Below, piece after piece: positions 1-10,800 of a DNA stretch of 46,388 nucleotides. How positions within the stretch are numbered: position 1 is the stretch's first letter; each line of letters starts with the position of its first letter. The stretch comes from Nitrosomonas sp. (GTDB lineage: Bacteria > Pseudomonadota > Gammaproteobacteria > Burkholderiales > Nitrosomonadaceae): positions 1 to 46,388 of the forward strand of contig SSFV01000018.1 in assembly GCA_008015565.1 (NCBI GenBank). Reading direction: 5' to 3'. A program made the position numbers and the translations under genes. The notes under the pieces were generated by a model. It did no database searches. It saw nothing but the letters and a program-made list of their open reading frames with translations, and had not been told where the DNA came from.

Positions 1-62
1 CCTTAAACATTAAGCCTCAATTACACTGAGATGAGAAAATCGCAGCCTTTTGCAAAGGTCTC
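1..62. mobile_element. possible terminal end of an IS5-type insertion sequence
   Basis: Positions 46-58 form a near-perfect small palindrome (CCTTTTGCAAAGG), and the segment ends in GCAAAGGTCTC. Read on the minus strand it begins GAGACCTTTGCAAAAGGC, which I recall as similar to terminal inverted repeats of some IS5-family elements. If so, the body of the element lies left of the window and position 62 is its outer boundary. No transposase and no partner repeat are visible, so this rests on resemblance alone. Confidence 0.25.
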
Positions 63-583
63 TTCACTTTATTTTGCGTAAAGAGTCTCACGCTGGAAAA
101 CAGTAAAATAAAATTCCAAGTGAGCACATCGAACGCGTTAGTGTAAGATCCTTCTTACATCAGGTTAATTCTGTAAAATTGATCAAAGGTTCAAATATTT
201 TTGAAAAAATTTTAGACGGCAATTTCTTTTCGTTTCAACACATTGTAATTTGTTCTATCAAATAGGAGGGATTGTAACCGAGGTGGAGAAAAGGCATATA
301 ACGAGATATTTTAGAAGCCAATGTTAGGTATCGGAAAAGAGTGTATCTAAGTGAGGGTGAAGAAGCTGGAACCAAGCAAATGGGTAACGCAATTCACGAT
401 TTTGAGTTAGGATAACGAACGTAGTGCTGAAATGAAGAAATGTAGCAAAAGGAAATAGCAGACTTCGCCATAAATAAATTAACGTTAATACTGCTGTTTA
501 TGAAGACAAAATTGGTTATTGATATTGTCATTGCCATAGCCTGCTTCAAGCATAGAACTGCTGAACATTGAGTTTAACAAAAC
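63..583. other. intergenic region without recognisable gene
   Basis: About 520 bases with frequent stops in all frames. I see no tRNA, no strong hairpin with a T tract and no protein fragment that I can name. It lies downstream of the minus-strand amidohydrolase. Given the IS-like end on its left and the decayed rlmD nearby, it may be eroded accessory DNA, but nothing in it proves that. Confidence 0.5.
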
Positions 584-1759
584 CTATACTGGTAATTCAT
601 TCTCTACTAGCTTTGCCCAATACGCAGCTCCTAGTGGTAAAACTGCATCATTGAAATCGTAATTCGGATTATGCAACAGGCAGTTGCCTGTCGTGTTTCC
701 GTTGCCAATCCAGATATAACACCCTGGCTTTTTTTCTAGCATGAATGCAAAGTCCTCGGCACCCATACTGGAAATTGGAGAAGTATCGACACAATCTTTG
801 CCCGCAACAGCAATTGCAGCACGAATTGCGCTGGCAGTTTCTGCCGGGCTGTTAATTGTGACCGGATAGCCAGGATTTTCGGGATTGAAGCGAATGTCGA
901 TATGGATTCTAAAACCGGTGGCGACGCTATGGGATAAGTTCCGGATGCTATGTTCCAGTTGTTCACGCACAGAATTACTAAAACTTCGAAAGGTGCCGCG
1001 CACCACTGCTGAATCTGGTAATGCATTCCAGGTATTACCACCATGCACCTGAGTGATACTGACCACTGCAGCATCGGTTGGATCGATCTGGCGGCTGACG
1101 ATGGTTTGCAATTGGGTAATCAAGTGCGCCGCTGCAACCAGCACATCACTGCCAAGGTGTGGCATTGCAGCATGCGTGCCTTTACCATTAAAGGTAATTT
1201 CAAAACAATCGAACGAAGCCATCATTGGGCCGATTTTGACAGCAAAATGACCAGTGGGGATATTTGGAAAATTATGCATACCGAACACCCTTTTTACTGG
1301 AAAATGTTCAAATAAACCTTCATTGATCATTTGATGTGCGCCGGCGCGACATTCCTCTGCCGGTTGAAAAATAAAATGCACCGTGCCATCGAAATGGCCG
1401 TGGCGGGCGAGATAATGCGCTGCGCCGAGCAACATGGCACAGTGCCCGTCATGACCGCAAGCATGCATTTTGCCAAAATTACTTGATGCGTATTCGAAGT
1501 GATTTTGTTCTTGAATAAATAATGCGTCCATATCGGCACGTAAGGCGATATTATTTCTGCCGGTGCCTCGACGCAAAACCCCGACTATGCCGGTTTTCGC
1601 CAGACCTTGATGTACTTCGATTCCAATTTGCTGCAGTTGTTGCGCAATCAACCGGGCGGTTGCAGTTTCTTCAAATGCAGTTTCCGGATGTTGATGGATT
1701 TGTCTGCGCCAGCTTTGCATATCTGCATGTAATGTGAGAATTTCTGCGGGAATATTCAT
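584..1759 (-). CDS. M20-family amidohydrolase (hippurate/N-acyl-amino-acid hydrolase type)
   Basis: 391-residue M20D-type metallo-amidohydrolase, expected to cleave N-acyl or N-carbamoyl amino-acid substrates in the cytoplasm; the true substrate cannot be read from sequence. Metal-site motifs are present: MHACGHDGH at residues 98-106, PAEE (usually followed by GGAGA, here by CRAGA) and MHNFP. A dimerisation domain with KGTHAAMPH lies in the middle, and a late GAEDF supplies the last metal-ligand region. The reading frame is open 28 codons further upstream (to 1843), but that extension is an out-of-frame reading of the tail of the decayed rlmD. The start at the ATG at 1759 gives a normal family N-terminus. 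The gene begins 47 bases after the rlmD stop, so the two were probably once one transcript. Confidence 0.85.
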   Translation of the reverse strand: MNIPAEILTLHADMQSWRRQIHQHPETAFEETATARLIAQQLQQIGIEVHQGLAKTGIVGVLRRGTGRNNIALRADMDALFIQEQNHFEYASSNFGKMHACGHDGHCAMLLGAAHYLARHGHFDGTVHFIFQPAEECRAGAHQMINEGLFEHFPVKRVFGMHNFPNIPTGHFAVKIGPMMASFDCFEITFNGKGTHAAMPHLGSDVLVAAAHLITQLQTIVSRQIDPTDAAVVSITQVHGGNTWNALPDSAVVRGTFRSFSNSVREQLEHSIRNLSHSVATGFRIHIDIRFNPENPGYPVTINSPAETASAIRAAIAVAGKDCVDTSPISSMGAEDFAFMLEKKPGCYIWIGNGNTTGNCLLHNPNYDFNDAVLPLGAAYWAKLVENELPV

Positions 1760-1805
1760 AAAGCAATCTGTAACTTGTATCGTGCAAATATTGCAGCATA
1801 CCTTA

Positions 1806-3059
1806 TTAAGCTGCAGGTTCAAATACTGCCAGCGATTCCACATGAGCGGTATGCGAAACCATGTTGACTACCCTCAGCAGCACATCATCGCCAGCCACCC
1901 TTATGCACCCCATATTGCTTCATCACAAGCGAATATTGTAGGATTGAACGAAACATATACTACTTTTTGAGGTGGCGTCGCTGTGGTGGTCAGTGCTTTC
2001 ATTACAGTTAGGGCGTCTGCACGGGGTAAATCGATCAAAACCCGATCTGTGCAGCCCGGCCGTCCATCCAAATTACTTATTGTTTGCACCAAAGCTTTCC
2101 AGGCTTCTTCGCTTCACTTGAATAAGTTACGCGCGGTGAAAATGGTTTTGTGGCTCATATTATTCTTCTGAGCGGCTAATTCGGCACGCGCACGCAATGC
2201 ATTGGGTCCCTCCAATCCGATTACCCGTCGTGCGCGTGTCGCTAGAGGCAATGTAAAGTTACCGAATCCGCAAAAAATCGACGATCACATCGTCTGCTTC
2301 CGGCTTCAGTAATTCAGTAGCTTGGCTAACTAGAGCGGTATTGATTTGATGATTGATTTGCGTGAAATAGGTAGGTGAGAATGATAAAGTAACACCGAAT
2401 TCAGATAATTCAAACGATAGTATGTCTGATTCTTCACCGTTCATGGCGCAACCGTATCGGGCGCCAGACTGCAGCCACATCGATATCTGGTCGGTTCGGC
2501 CAAATTGCATCAGTGCTTTGCAGTCGTCCATGTTCGGTGGATCCAGCGCGCAATACCAACACAACGGCTTACGCTCCCATCGCAACTTCAATTTGCGGCA
2601 CCCGGTCGCGAATCGATAAACCCGCAATTAGCTTGCGTAACGGCATTAGCAAATTGGAAATACGACCAGGAAGTATTGCAGAAGATTGCAAATCGGCAAC
2701 GAAACTTCTTGCACGTTCATGAGATCCTGCCAGCATACTTTGTTTGCGCTGTACATAACGTGCTGACAATCGCGCCCGATGACGGTACCCCCATATTGGA
2801 CCATCAATAGATGCTAGCATGTACTGAGGGCGTACCTGTGCCAATCGCCACAACGCATCTTCCAAAGTTCATTGCTTGATAGCAAGTTGTGCTTTTGCGC
2901 ATAGGTGCTGCAGGGAACATCCCCCGCAAGCACCTTGTGCGGAACCGAAGTGTGCAACATTGCGGCGTTATCCGGTAAGAAGTTCGACACACCATGGCAA
3001 GGCTATTCCTCTGCCACCAAGATTAAGTGATTCGATTTTAACCTCAAGCAATCGGTCAT
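1806..3059 (-). pseudogene. rlmD: decayed rlmD (23S rRNA m5U1939 methyltransferase, RumA)
   Basis: Translating the minus strand in shifting frames recovers most of an RlmD/RumA protein in order. The pieces are a TRAM-like start (VKIESLNLGGRG), the iron-sulphur segment HFGSAQGACGGCSLQHL, LEDALWRLAQVRPQYML with WGYRHRARLSARYV, FSPTYFTQINHQINTAL, the SAM motif GFGNFTLPLATRARR, and the C-terminal VNMVSHTAHVESLAVFEPAA with a natural TAA at 1806-1808. The pieces are separated by frameshifts (for example a one-base change in the T run near 2266-2274), in-frame stops (one just before LEDALW, another in the C-terminal third) and an N-terminal deletion near 2990. The start cannot be fixed; ~3059 is the first plausible position. 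No functional enzyme can be made. Confidence 0.85.
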
Positions 3060-3102
3060 AGCTTCTCATCGCTGTTTGAAAGGACTACAGAACTCTTCAC
3101 AA

Positions 3103-4569
3103 TTAACGCCAATTCAGCACAACATAACGTGATGCTCCATTTTCCCGTACCAATAGCAAAAGGTTTTTCTTATTGTTGTTTTTAACAACCTGCTTAAATT
3201 CGTCGGAAGAATTTACTTGCTTGCGATTTGCTTCCAGAATTACCGCGCCGCGGTTAATGCCTGCCATCGAAGCTATCGAGCCAGGTGCTACTTCGGTAAC
3301 GATAACACCATCTCCTCGCTTGACACCATATTGCCGTGCTAAATCAGCGGTAATTGTCTGCACAGTCAAACCAAGTTTTTCGGTATATTGTGCAGGTTCC
3401 TGTGCAGCCAGCTTATCATCGCTTAACTTGTCAATTTTGACCGTTAATGTGCGTTGTTTGTCATCCCGCACAATGTCAAATTCAACTTCACTACCCGGTT
3501 TGGCCATGGCGATTTGATTACGGAAATCGCCAATATCACTAACTGAGCGCCCCTGATAGTTAACAATCACATCACCTGGCTTAAGGCCCGCTCTGGCTGC
3601 AGGAGAATTTTTGCTAACCTGAGCAATCAGGATTCCTTTATCATTCTTCAGATCAAAGGATTTTGCTAGTTCAGGAGTGAGCGGTTGAATCACGATGCCA
3701 AGATAACCACGCACTACCTCACCTTGCTCGATCAATTGATTGGCAATGCGTTCTGCCAGGTTGATCGGAATAGCAAAACCGATACCCATGTAACCACCGC
3801 TGCGACTGAAAATCGCGGTATTCATTCCAATTACTTCACCATCCAAATTGACTAGTGGCCCTCCCGAATTACCAGGGTTGATAGCCGCATCGGTTTGAAT
3901 GAAATCTTCATAATCATTAATTCCTAGAGAGGTTCTGCCTTTAGCGCTAACCACGCCAACAGTCAATGTATGACTTAGACCAAAAGGATTGCCTATAGCC
4001 ACCACCCATTCACCGACTTCAAGCTGAGAATAATCGCCCAATTGCACTGCGGGTAGTCCACTGGCTTCAATTTCTATGACTGCAATATCCGATTTTGGAT
4101 CGGTGCCTTTAATTTTTGCTTCAAATTCACGTCCATCCAGGAACTTTACGCTGATTTTTCCATTACCTTCGACAACATGATTATTGGTAAGAATATATGT
4201 CTTATTATTAGATTGCTTGTTTTGTGATGGAAAAACAAAGCCAGATCCTTGCCCCATAACCGAACGTTGTTCACCCGGAGCATTGAATCGGGGAAACTCT
4301 GGGAACCGGTCTCCAAAAAAACGTTTAAAAAAATCGTCGCCAAACGGCAATTGCTCGCCATTCCCAAAAGGAAAACCAAATGGCGTTTGTTTGGCATTTT
4401 CTTTTTCAACTTGAATCAATACTACCGATGGCGAAACTTTTCGCGCCACCTCTGCAAAAGCCTTACTAGTTTGCCGCAAACTTTCAATACCGTTACCCTG
4501 TGCGAGTAAATTAAACGGCATTAACAATCCTAATACAAGAGCCATGAAAAAATTACGGTATGCAAACAT
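3103..4569 (-). CDS. degP: Do-family periplasmic serine endoprotease (DegP/DegQ/MucD)
   Basis: 488-residue HtrA-type protease/chaperone that degrades or refolds damaged envelope proteins. The N-terminus is a signal peptide (hydrophobic stretch, likely cut after LLAQG). The trypsin-like domain shows the catalytic triad: His131 in TNNHVVEG, Asp161 in SDIAVIE and Ser235 in GNSGGPL. Two PDZ domains follow (about 270-370 and 390-485), the first with GYLGI and the second ending in VVLNWR. A good ribosome site (AAGGAAAT) precedes the ATG. The glycine- and phenylalanine-rich loop at 62-105 is the regulatory LA-loop region. It stands alone, divergent from yaaA, with no sigma-E or mucAB genes beside it. 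The exact paralogue (DegP, DegQ or MucD) cannot be decided from the sequence. Confidence 0.92.
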   Translation of the reverse strand: MFAYRNFFMALVLGLLMPFNLLAQGNGIESLRQTSKAFAEVARKVSPSVVLIQVEKENAKQTPFGFPFGNGEQLPFGDDFFKRFFGDRFPEFPRFNAPGEQRSVMGQGSGFVFPSQNKQSNNKTYILTNNHVVEGNGKISVKFLDGREFEAKIKGTDPKSDIAVIEIEASGLPAVQLGDYSQLEVGEWVVAIGNPFGLSHTLTVGVVSAKGRTSLGINDYEDFIQTDAAINPGNSGGPLVNLDGEVIGMNTAIFSRSGGYMGIGFAIPINLAERIANQLIEQGEVVRGYLGIVIQPLTPELAKSFDLKNDKGILIAQVSKNSPAARAGLKPGDVIVNYQGRSVSDIGDFRNQIAMAKPGSEVEFDIVRDDKQRTLTVKIDKLSDDKLAAQEPAQYTEKLGLTVQTITADLARQYGVKRGDGVIVTEVAPGSIASMAGINRGAVILEANRKQVNSSDEFKQVVKNNNKKNLLLLVRENGASRYVVLNWR

Positions 4570-4715
4570 GTTTCATTTCCTTCATTTAATAATATGTTAA
4601 CCATTTATCAGACAAAATATGTCATCTATAGTTGTGGATCATGAGCGTAAATTACAAGTAATCATGATTCAATGATTAAATCTGGTAGTATTTTTTTATT
4701 TCAAGATGAATAGAT

Positions 4716-5498
4716 ATGATTATTGTTATTTCTCCAGCAAAAACACTTGATTTTGAAACACCAGCGAGCACTCAGAATTACACTCACCCTGATTTTCTTG
4801 ATGATTCGGCAATCTTAATCGATCAGCTCAAAAAAATGGAGCCTGGCCAAATTGGCAGTCTAATGTCAATTAGCCCAAAGCTGGCGATTTTGAATTCAAA
4901 TCGTTATTTTGGTTGGCAGCGTCCATTTACTATGGCAAATGCGAAACAATCGGTTTTAGCTTTTAAAGGGGATGTTTACACTGGTTTAGATGCCGACACC
5001 ATGACTACTGCAGAATTGTCTTTTGCTCAGAGTCACTTGCGCATTCTTTCTGGATTATATGGAGTGCTGCGTCCATTGGATCTGATCCAGGCCTATAGAT
5101 TGGAAATGGGCACGAAACTCAAAAATACTCGTGGTAATAATTTGTATGAATTCTGGGGAGATAGAATTACCCATGCGCTTAATCAAGATTTAAAAAAACA
5201 AAAAACTGAAATTTTAGTTAATCTGGCTTCGAATGAATATTTCCACTCCATCCAGCCTGATAAACTTAGGGCGCGGATTATCACTCCAGTTTTCAAAGAT
5301 CAAAAAAATGGCGCTTACAAAATTATAAGCTTTTTCGCCAAAAAGGCCCGTGGCATGATGAGCCGTTATATTATTCACAACAAACTTACAGACTCTGAAA
5401 CCATTAAACACTTTGATATTGCCGGCTACCGTTTTAGTGAAGGAGACAGCAATCAGGATACATGGATTTTCACTCGGCCGGAATCGAAATCAGCGTGA
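4716..5498 (+). CDS. yaaA: peroxide stress resistance protein YaaA (UPF0246)
   Basis: 260-residue cytoplasmic protein of the YaaA/DUF328 family, which in E. coli limits intracellular iron and protects DNA during hydrogen peroxide stress. Recognisable signatures are the N-terminal ISPAKTLDFE, the central GDVYTGLDADTM, LSGLYGVLRPLD and the late FFAKKARGMMSRYI. The length matches the family. The ribosome-binding site is weak. The gene is divergent from the Do protease across 146 bases and is followed after 36 bases by a small NTF2-like gene, with which it may be cotranscribed. Confidence 0.92.
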   Translation: MIIVISPAKTLDFETPASTQNYTHPDFLDDSAILIDQLKKMEPGQIGSLMSISPKLAILNSNRYFGWQRPFTMANAKQSVLAFKGDVYTGLDADTMTTAELSFAQSHLRILSGLYGVLRPLDLIQAYRLEMGTKLKNTRGNNLYEFWGDRITHALNQDLKKQKTEILVNLASNEYFHSIQPDKLRARIITPVFKDQKNGAYKIISFFAKKARGMMSRYIIHNKLTDSETIKHFDIAGYRFSEGDSNQDTWIFTRPESKSA

Positions 5499-5534
5499 TT
5501 TACCGCACAGTAGATTTTCTTAATCAGGGAAAAG

Positions 5535-5912
5535 ATGGATAGCAAAAGAGCAGTTGAATTGGCAAAAAACTATGTTTTATTATCCAATAATCATAATTTG
5601 GCGTGTATAAAACCGCTATTTTCCAATAATGCGAGTTATCATTCCGCCTACTTCGGCGAGTATCAAGGCATTGATGCTATCTACGCTATGATGGCCAGTT
5701 TCTTCAGTCGTTTCCCAGATGCTCATTGGGAGGTGAATGAGTATCGGAATATTGATAATAATGGCGTGGAATTTATGTTTAACATGACTGGAGTGGATTC
5801 TTCTTGCGGGAAACGGATAAATCGGCACGGGTTAGAACGTGTTTACTTCACTGCGGACGGATTGATTCATCACATCGCAGTGTGCAGGCCTGATATTGAA
5901 AACATTGTTTAA
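5535..5912 (+). CDS. NTF2/SnoaL-like small protein
   Basis: 125-residue protein with the layout of the nuclear transport factor 2-like (SnoaL) fold: a first helix with AVELAKNYVLL, the middle YQGIDAIYAMMASFFSRFPD, then alternating strands containing WEVNEYRNID and GVEFMFNMTGVD. Members of this fold bind small hydrophobic ligands or act as isomerases or cyclases, but the fold alone does not give a reaction. The start ATG at 5535 follows an AGGGAAAAG ribosome site. It lies between yaaA and rpiA with short gaps and is probably cotranscribed with them. Function unknown. Confidence 0.75.
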   Translation: MDSKRAVELAKNYVLLSNNHNLACIKPLFSNNASYHSAYFGEYQGIDAIYAMMASFFSRFPDAHWEVNEYRNIDNNGVEFMFNMTGVDSSCGKRINRHGLERVYFTADGLIHHIAVCRPDIENIV

Positions 5913-5968
5913 TTTGACAGATAACGCTATCCTGATAAATGATATTAAATTTTATTGTTAGCAAAATT

Positions 5969-6631
5969 ATGATGACACAAGATGAACAAAAACGCGCTGC
6001 AGCATCTGCTGCAATTGAATACATTCCAGTAGGGTGCATAGTGGGAGTAGGTACAGGATCTACGGCCAATTATTTTATTGATGAGTTAGCCAATATCAAA
6101 CAAAAGATAGAAGGTGCAGTAGCCAGTTCTGATGCTACTGCGCAACGCCTTAAAGGTCATGGCATCGAAGTTCACGATCTTAATAATATAGCTGATCTTC
6201 CTGTGTATGTTGATGGCGCAGATGAGATTACGGAAAATTTACATATGATCAAAGGTGGGGGGGGGGCTTTGACGCGTGAAAAAATTGTTGCAGCAGTAGC
6301 GCGAAAATTTATTTGTATAGCTGATCAGAGTAAACTGGTTAACATTCTGGGCAGTTTCCCGCTTCCTATTGAGGTCATACCGATGGCCCGTAGCTATGTT
6401 GCACGTGAAATTGTGTTGCTGGGTGGGCATCCAGCCTTGCGACAAGGCTTTACCACTGACAATGGCAACGTCATTCTTGATGTACATGGTTTACAAATTA
6501 TGAATCCGGTCGAGTTAGAAGCAAAGCTAAATCAAATTGCTGGGATAGTTACAAATGGGCTTTTTGCAAGACGTCCAGCAAATACATTGCTACTTGGTAC
6601 AGATAAGGGTATGCGAACGATTACAATATAA
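5969..6631 (+). CDS. rpiA: ribose-5-phosphate isomerase A
   Basis: 220-residue enzyme interconverting ribose 5-phosphate and ribulose 5-phosphate in the pentose phosphate pathway and, in autotrophs, the Calvin cycle. Family motifs: [13 protein letters not shown] (phosphate loop), [15 protein letters not shown] (catalytic Asp) and [12 protein letters not shown] (catalytic Glu and Lys), then [17 protein letters not shown] chose the ATG at 5969 (MMTQDEQKR) because it gives the normal N-terminus; an upstream ATG at 5939 would add ten unlikely residues. The KGGGGA codons contain a run of ten Gs (6257-6266), a possible slippage site inside an essential motif. phoU follows. Confidence 0.94.
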   Translation: MMTQDEQKRAAASAAIEYIPVGCIVGVGTGSTANYFIDELANIKQKIEGAVASSDATAQRLKGHGIEVHDLNNIADLPVYVDGADEITENLHMIKGGGGALTREKIVAAVARKFICIADQSKLVNILGSFPLPIEVIPMARSYVAREIVLLGGHPALRQGFTTDNGNVILDVHGLQIMNPVELEAKLNQIAGIVTNGLFARRPANTLLLGTDKGMRTITI

Positions 6632-6692
6632 TCATGCTACTTAAGATTATTAACATTTGGATAGTATTTTCTGCTTAGACAATTTTTTAACT

Positions 6693-7400
6693 ATGGCCAA
6701 CAAAGAACATATCTCCAAGCAATTTGATGCTGATCATGAAGAAGTACGTACACGCGTTTTGCAGATGGGCGGATTTGTTGAGGAACAAATTGAGTATGCT
6801 ATTGATGCACTTACAAGCGGCAATGAGGAATTGATTGATCAGGTTGTTACAAGAGATCATCGCGTCAATGCAATGGAAGTCTCTATTGATGAAATCTGCA
6901 ATCAAATTATTGCGCGTCGGCAACCCACTGCAAGTGATCTACGTTTGATTATGATGGTGATCAAAACAATTACTGATTTGGAACGCATTGGCGACGAAGC
7001 TGCAAAGATTGCTCGAATGGCTAAGTTGATTTATTCATCAGACCGGATGCACATACCACGTTTTAATGAAATAAAACATGTTGCTAACATCGCTATAGAT
7101 ATGCTGCACAAAGCCCTCGATTCTTTTGCTCGACTAGATCTAAATGCAGCCGCACAAATTGTTCGGCAAGACGATCTTGTAGATGAAGAATTTCGTTCTA
7201 TCTTACGTCAATTGATTACATTCATGATGGAAGATCCAAGAAAAATTTCAACCTGTCTTGAAATTGTATTTGTTGCCAAGGCAATTGAACGTATCGGTGA
7301 TCACGCTAAAAACATGTCCGAATATGTTGTTTACATGGTAAAAGGTAAAGATGTACGTCATGTAACGGCTGATCAGATTGAGCAAGAAATCCGGGAATGA
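6693..7400 (+). CDS. phoU: phosphate transport system regulator PhoU
   Basis: 235-residue cytoplasmic protein made of two PhoU three-helix repeats (about 15-105 and 120-210). It links the PstSCAB phosphate transporter to the PhoR sensor and keeps the Pho regulon off when phosphate is plentiful. Metal-binding signatures of the repeats are visible: DLERIGDEAAKIA in the first and AKAIERIGDHAKNMSEY in the second. The start at 6693 (MANKEHISKQFD) is the family start; the frame is open 12 codons further up, without support. No pst genes are adjacent, so this is a detached phoU. It converges on pilE with a 24-base gap. Confidence 0.93.
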   Translation: MANKEHISKQFDADHEEVRTRVLQMGGFVEEQIEYAIDALTSGNEELIDQVVTRDHRVNAMEVSIDEICNQIIARRQPTASDLRLIMMVIKTITDLERIGDEAAKIARMAKLIYSSDRMHIPRFNEIKHVANIAIDMLHKALDSFARLDLNAAAQIVRQDDLVDEEFRSILRQLITFMMEDPRKISTCLEIVFVAKAIERIGDHAKNMSEYVVYMVKGKDVRHVTADQIEQEIRE

Positions 7401-7424
7401 GCCTTAATTGTATATACAGCTAGA

Positions 7425-7838
7425 TTAGCGTTCCCAGCATTCTGTAACACTTCCGTCCGCCCCTTGAACACCGGTATTTGTAAGCGTAAGTGTACCGCAT
7501 GAATCCCCTGCCATTGATCCTGTAGGTACTGCTTGAATTGTGAAGGTATTATTTGCTACAGCTTGAAGTGAAAGATTGTACTGAGCAGTACCAGTCTTAG
7601 GAGACCGGGTGATAGATAAAATAGCACCTGTATATTGATTGTTTTGAGTATAGAATCGCTCCATGAGTTGTGCATTTTCATACAATATTCCTTTTACTAC
7701 AGTGCGATTGGATCTTCGCACATGATCTTGATATGACGGAAAAGCAACTGCCGCAATGATTCCAATGATAGCGATCGTGATCATCAACTCAATTAGAGTA
7801 AAACCTTTTGAGTTAAATAAATAAGTGGCAATCTTCAT
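7425..7838 (-). CDS. pilE: type IV pilus minor pilin PilE
   Basis: 137-residue pseudopilin and last gene of the minor-pilin operon. The leader [12 protein letters not shown] is followed by the processed start [19 protein letters not shown], with Glu5 of the mature protein present, so it should be cleaved and N-methylated by PilD. The head domain has a C-terminal disulphide pair (DSCGTL and TECWER). GAGAG before the ATG is the ribosome site. It begins 22 bases after the pilY1 stop, as in the Pseudomonas fimU-pilV-pilW-pilX-pilY1-pilE order. Minor pilins prime pilus assembly at the inner membrane and are incorporated at the tip. Confidence 0.9.
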   Translation of the reverse strand: MKIATYLFNSKGFTLIELMITIAIIGIIAAVAFPSYQDHVRRSNRTVVKGILYENAQLMERFYTQNNQYTGAILSITRSPKTGTAQYNLSLQAVANNTFTIQAVPTGSMAGDSCGTLTLTNTGVQGADGSVTECWER

Positions 7839-7860
7839 CTCTCAATTTTCCTTTTCTATT

Positions 7861-10800
7861 TTATTGTATAAATTCCCGCCATGTAATCCTGCCACGTAAA
7901 CCAGCGGCTCCTTTAGCAGTGGTAGTTTGTACTAATGTTCCATCCGCCGTTGAAGCTATTAGTCTGTCGTCGACCTGACCTCGTATACGAGTTACACCAC
8001 CTACAGAAAAACCAATCTCGATTCCTGCTGATAGCCCATCATCTAGCGAAAGAACCCAATTGCGATTTATATCAAATGCTACAAAAGGAAGCATTCCTCC
8101 CGTTAAGAAGTCAAGCGCATTTACAAATCCTCTACCGCCAAAATCACAAGGTGATGCAGAAGGAACAATACTTGTAAATACCAAAATACCATCCTCTAGG
8201 TTCGGCACACCTGTTAATCTTTCGCCATGAATCGGAAGATTTGCGTACCAACCCTTGATAGTGTTTGAATATGGGACTAAATTTTGAGTTGCTGTTCTCA
8301 CTGCAGCATTAGTTATTACCTGTTGAACAAGCATAGCAGCTGTAATTGATGCTGTAGTATTGCTATCCCATATTCCGTAGATGGATTGGGTGTTAGTATC
8401 GGTCGTATCTGCGGTTTCTAAATATTTCCCTGTTCCAAATAGAATCAACTGACCACCATTAGGATGAAAGCTTATGGCAGGAGGAGCTGTTATAGGCTTC
8501 AATGGACCCGATACAAACAAAGGTAATCCCCCGATAGCAACATTCCAGTTAGCGGGATCGGAAGAACTAACATCGAATTTCCATAAATTGCCTTTGATAT
8601 CCCCTGCATAGATTACATCCGCTTTTCCATTACCGTTTGTATCAAAGGGCGTGGGTGTTGAGAGACCGTTGCCTGAACCTGCATCAGCAACTAACTTAAT
8701 ATAATCAGTTCCCACTGTCCAGACTCCATCTTCTCCAGACTCAATAAATAATATATAGAGAACAGCCTTACCTGCTGCACTGTTATAGCCATTTCCAACA
8801 ATCACTGCCCACTTATTATTTTCCATTTTGATGATTTGATTTGCCTGACCGGTAAAAGAATTAATTTGTGGAAGATTATGGCTATAGCCCATATCTGCAT
8901 CATCCGCGCTGGTAAATTCCCATAAAAACAAGCTTGCGGCATTCGCCGCAGAAAAAGTTGGTGCTGATTTAGATGTATCAGTTGGATTAGTAATATCCAA
9001 TGCGAAGTATCCTTGACCTCCACCATTCAATCCGCCCACGAGTATACTTTTCCAACTTGCAGTTGAGTTAAAATAAACATCCGCCGCCATTGGTGATCCA
9101 TCGACGAAATAACGGTGATTAGTGTTATAGTCCTTGTCAGATAGTCTACTCAGATTCTCATAAACAGTGTTCGGGATATAAACTAATAATTCTTTTCCAG
9201 CGTCGGCAGCTGTACATCCCGGAGTTATGCCGGCTATACACGCATTAAATCCATGTAGCATACCGTCATTAGAACCGACATATACCATTGGCATTCGATC
9301 TTTGTAGCTGTTCTTAAAGGACTTGTAACCTGGATAATCGACATCTGAGAAACCAGTGTTTGGCCTACTAACATAAAGTGGTCCTGAATTGACGATATCC
9401 CCCAACTTACTAATAGAACGAACACGAAAATTGTTTACTGAAGCAGTGCTGGTACACGTAAATGTTCCGCTGGAACTTTCGCGTATCGAATCGCCACGTA
9501 AGAAGGCAACTCTTTCTGGACCACAATTATCAGAATGGCCATTAGCATTTTTATTGAGAAAAGCTTTCTGATCAGAAGTTAAATTTGCATATTCAAATGA
9601 AACTCCGTCGCTACTGCCTTTAGTGATAATAACTCGAGAATTTGGGATAATATTTGTCGATGCTAAAGAAACTTCTCCGGCATTCCATTCAGTAGTACCT
9701 AATATCCCCGAAGCGCTAATAGGAATGGATAATAACTGTCCACTCCAATCACCACTATTGAACTTGGCTTGATAAATACGCCCATTGGTCATCAATGAAT
9801 TTGAGTTCGCTGCCACAGCGGAAGCTGAGCCCGTTCGCGCTACTATTGCTTTAAGTGCATTCGATAAAGCATTGGTGAAAGCAGTGGGATCTGCAGCACT
9901 AAAAAAATCACCACGACTATTGACAGCTGCATGCCACAAGTCATCTATTTTGGCTGCATCACTGGTTGTAGGATCGGGCCAAGATTGCCCGCCTGACGGC
10001 AACGTCGTTAATGTGCCGGTAACGCCTAGGCCTACTGTGAAATTAACCAGATGTTGCCAGAAAGCAGGGTCGTGTGGGTTAGTTGGAACTTTATTTGGTA
10101 AATCTGTACGCAAATCATTTTTCCAATACTGCATTGCAGCGTCTGCCAGCGTATCACTGTAGGCATCTGAATAAGGAAGAGTTGGTGTATAGCTGTAAGT
10201 AGCCGGTATTGGTGGTGAAGAATGATTGGTAATACTGGAACCTGCCTGGTTGTCAGAGTTCTCAAGACCCGATATTGAGCCTTCCGTCCAATAACCATCA
10301 GTCATCAAAATATTATAATTTTGCCGGCACTCATGCTGTGTTCCCCCAGTCGAACCGGGAGTTTGTCCCCACGGCCCTTTATCGTCCGTTCTCTTGAAGT
10401 ATTCACCGACTGCAATCAGCGCTTGCCGTAATGGTGTTCCCGCTGCTGGGATATCATGATCATACAAATTTGTAAAAAAATTGGTTCTATCGGTACCGGT
10501 AAATTGCCTAACACCACTTTTAACAACTGTTGTCGCTACACCATCCACAGTGGTCGAGCCTTTATTAATAGCTGAAAAGCCAACACGCATGGTATTTCCT
10601 TGTGCTGCAAATGCTCGACCAACACCTGCACGTGCCAGTAATATGCGCGAACGATAATACGTATACCAATTGGCAAAATTTTGAATTTCTTCGTTATATG
10701 TGCACGTAGGTGCTGCCGCGCAATCCGAGCGTTCAGGGCCACCGGTATAGGTAGAAATCGATGATTTGATTTCTACTTGAATATAGCTACTTGCATTATT

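Noticed and set aside
188..197. GGTTCAAAT as a tRNA T-loop
   Set aside because: No acceptor, D or anticodon stems can be drawn around it.
1760..1843. 28-residue N-terminal extension of the M20 amidohydrolase
   Set aside because: These codons are an out-of-frame reading of the RlmD C-terminus (HVESLAVFEPAA then stop).
2259..2865. two separate small genes on the minus strand
   Set aside because: Both are consecutive fragments of one decayed rlmD.
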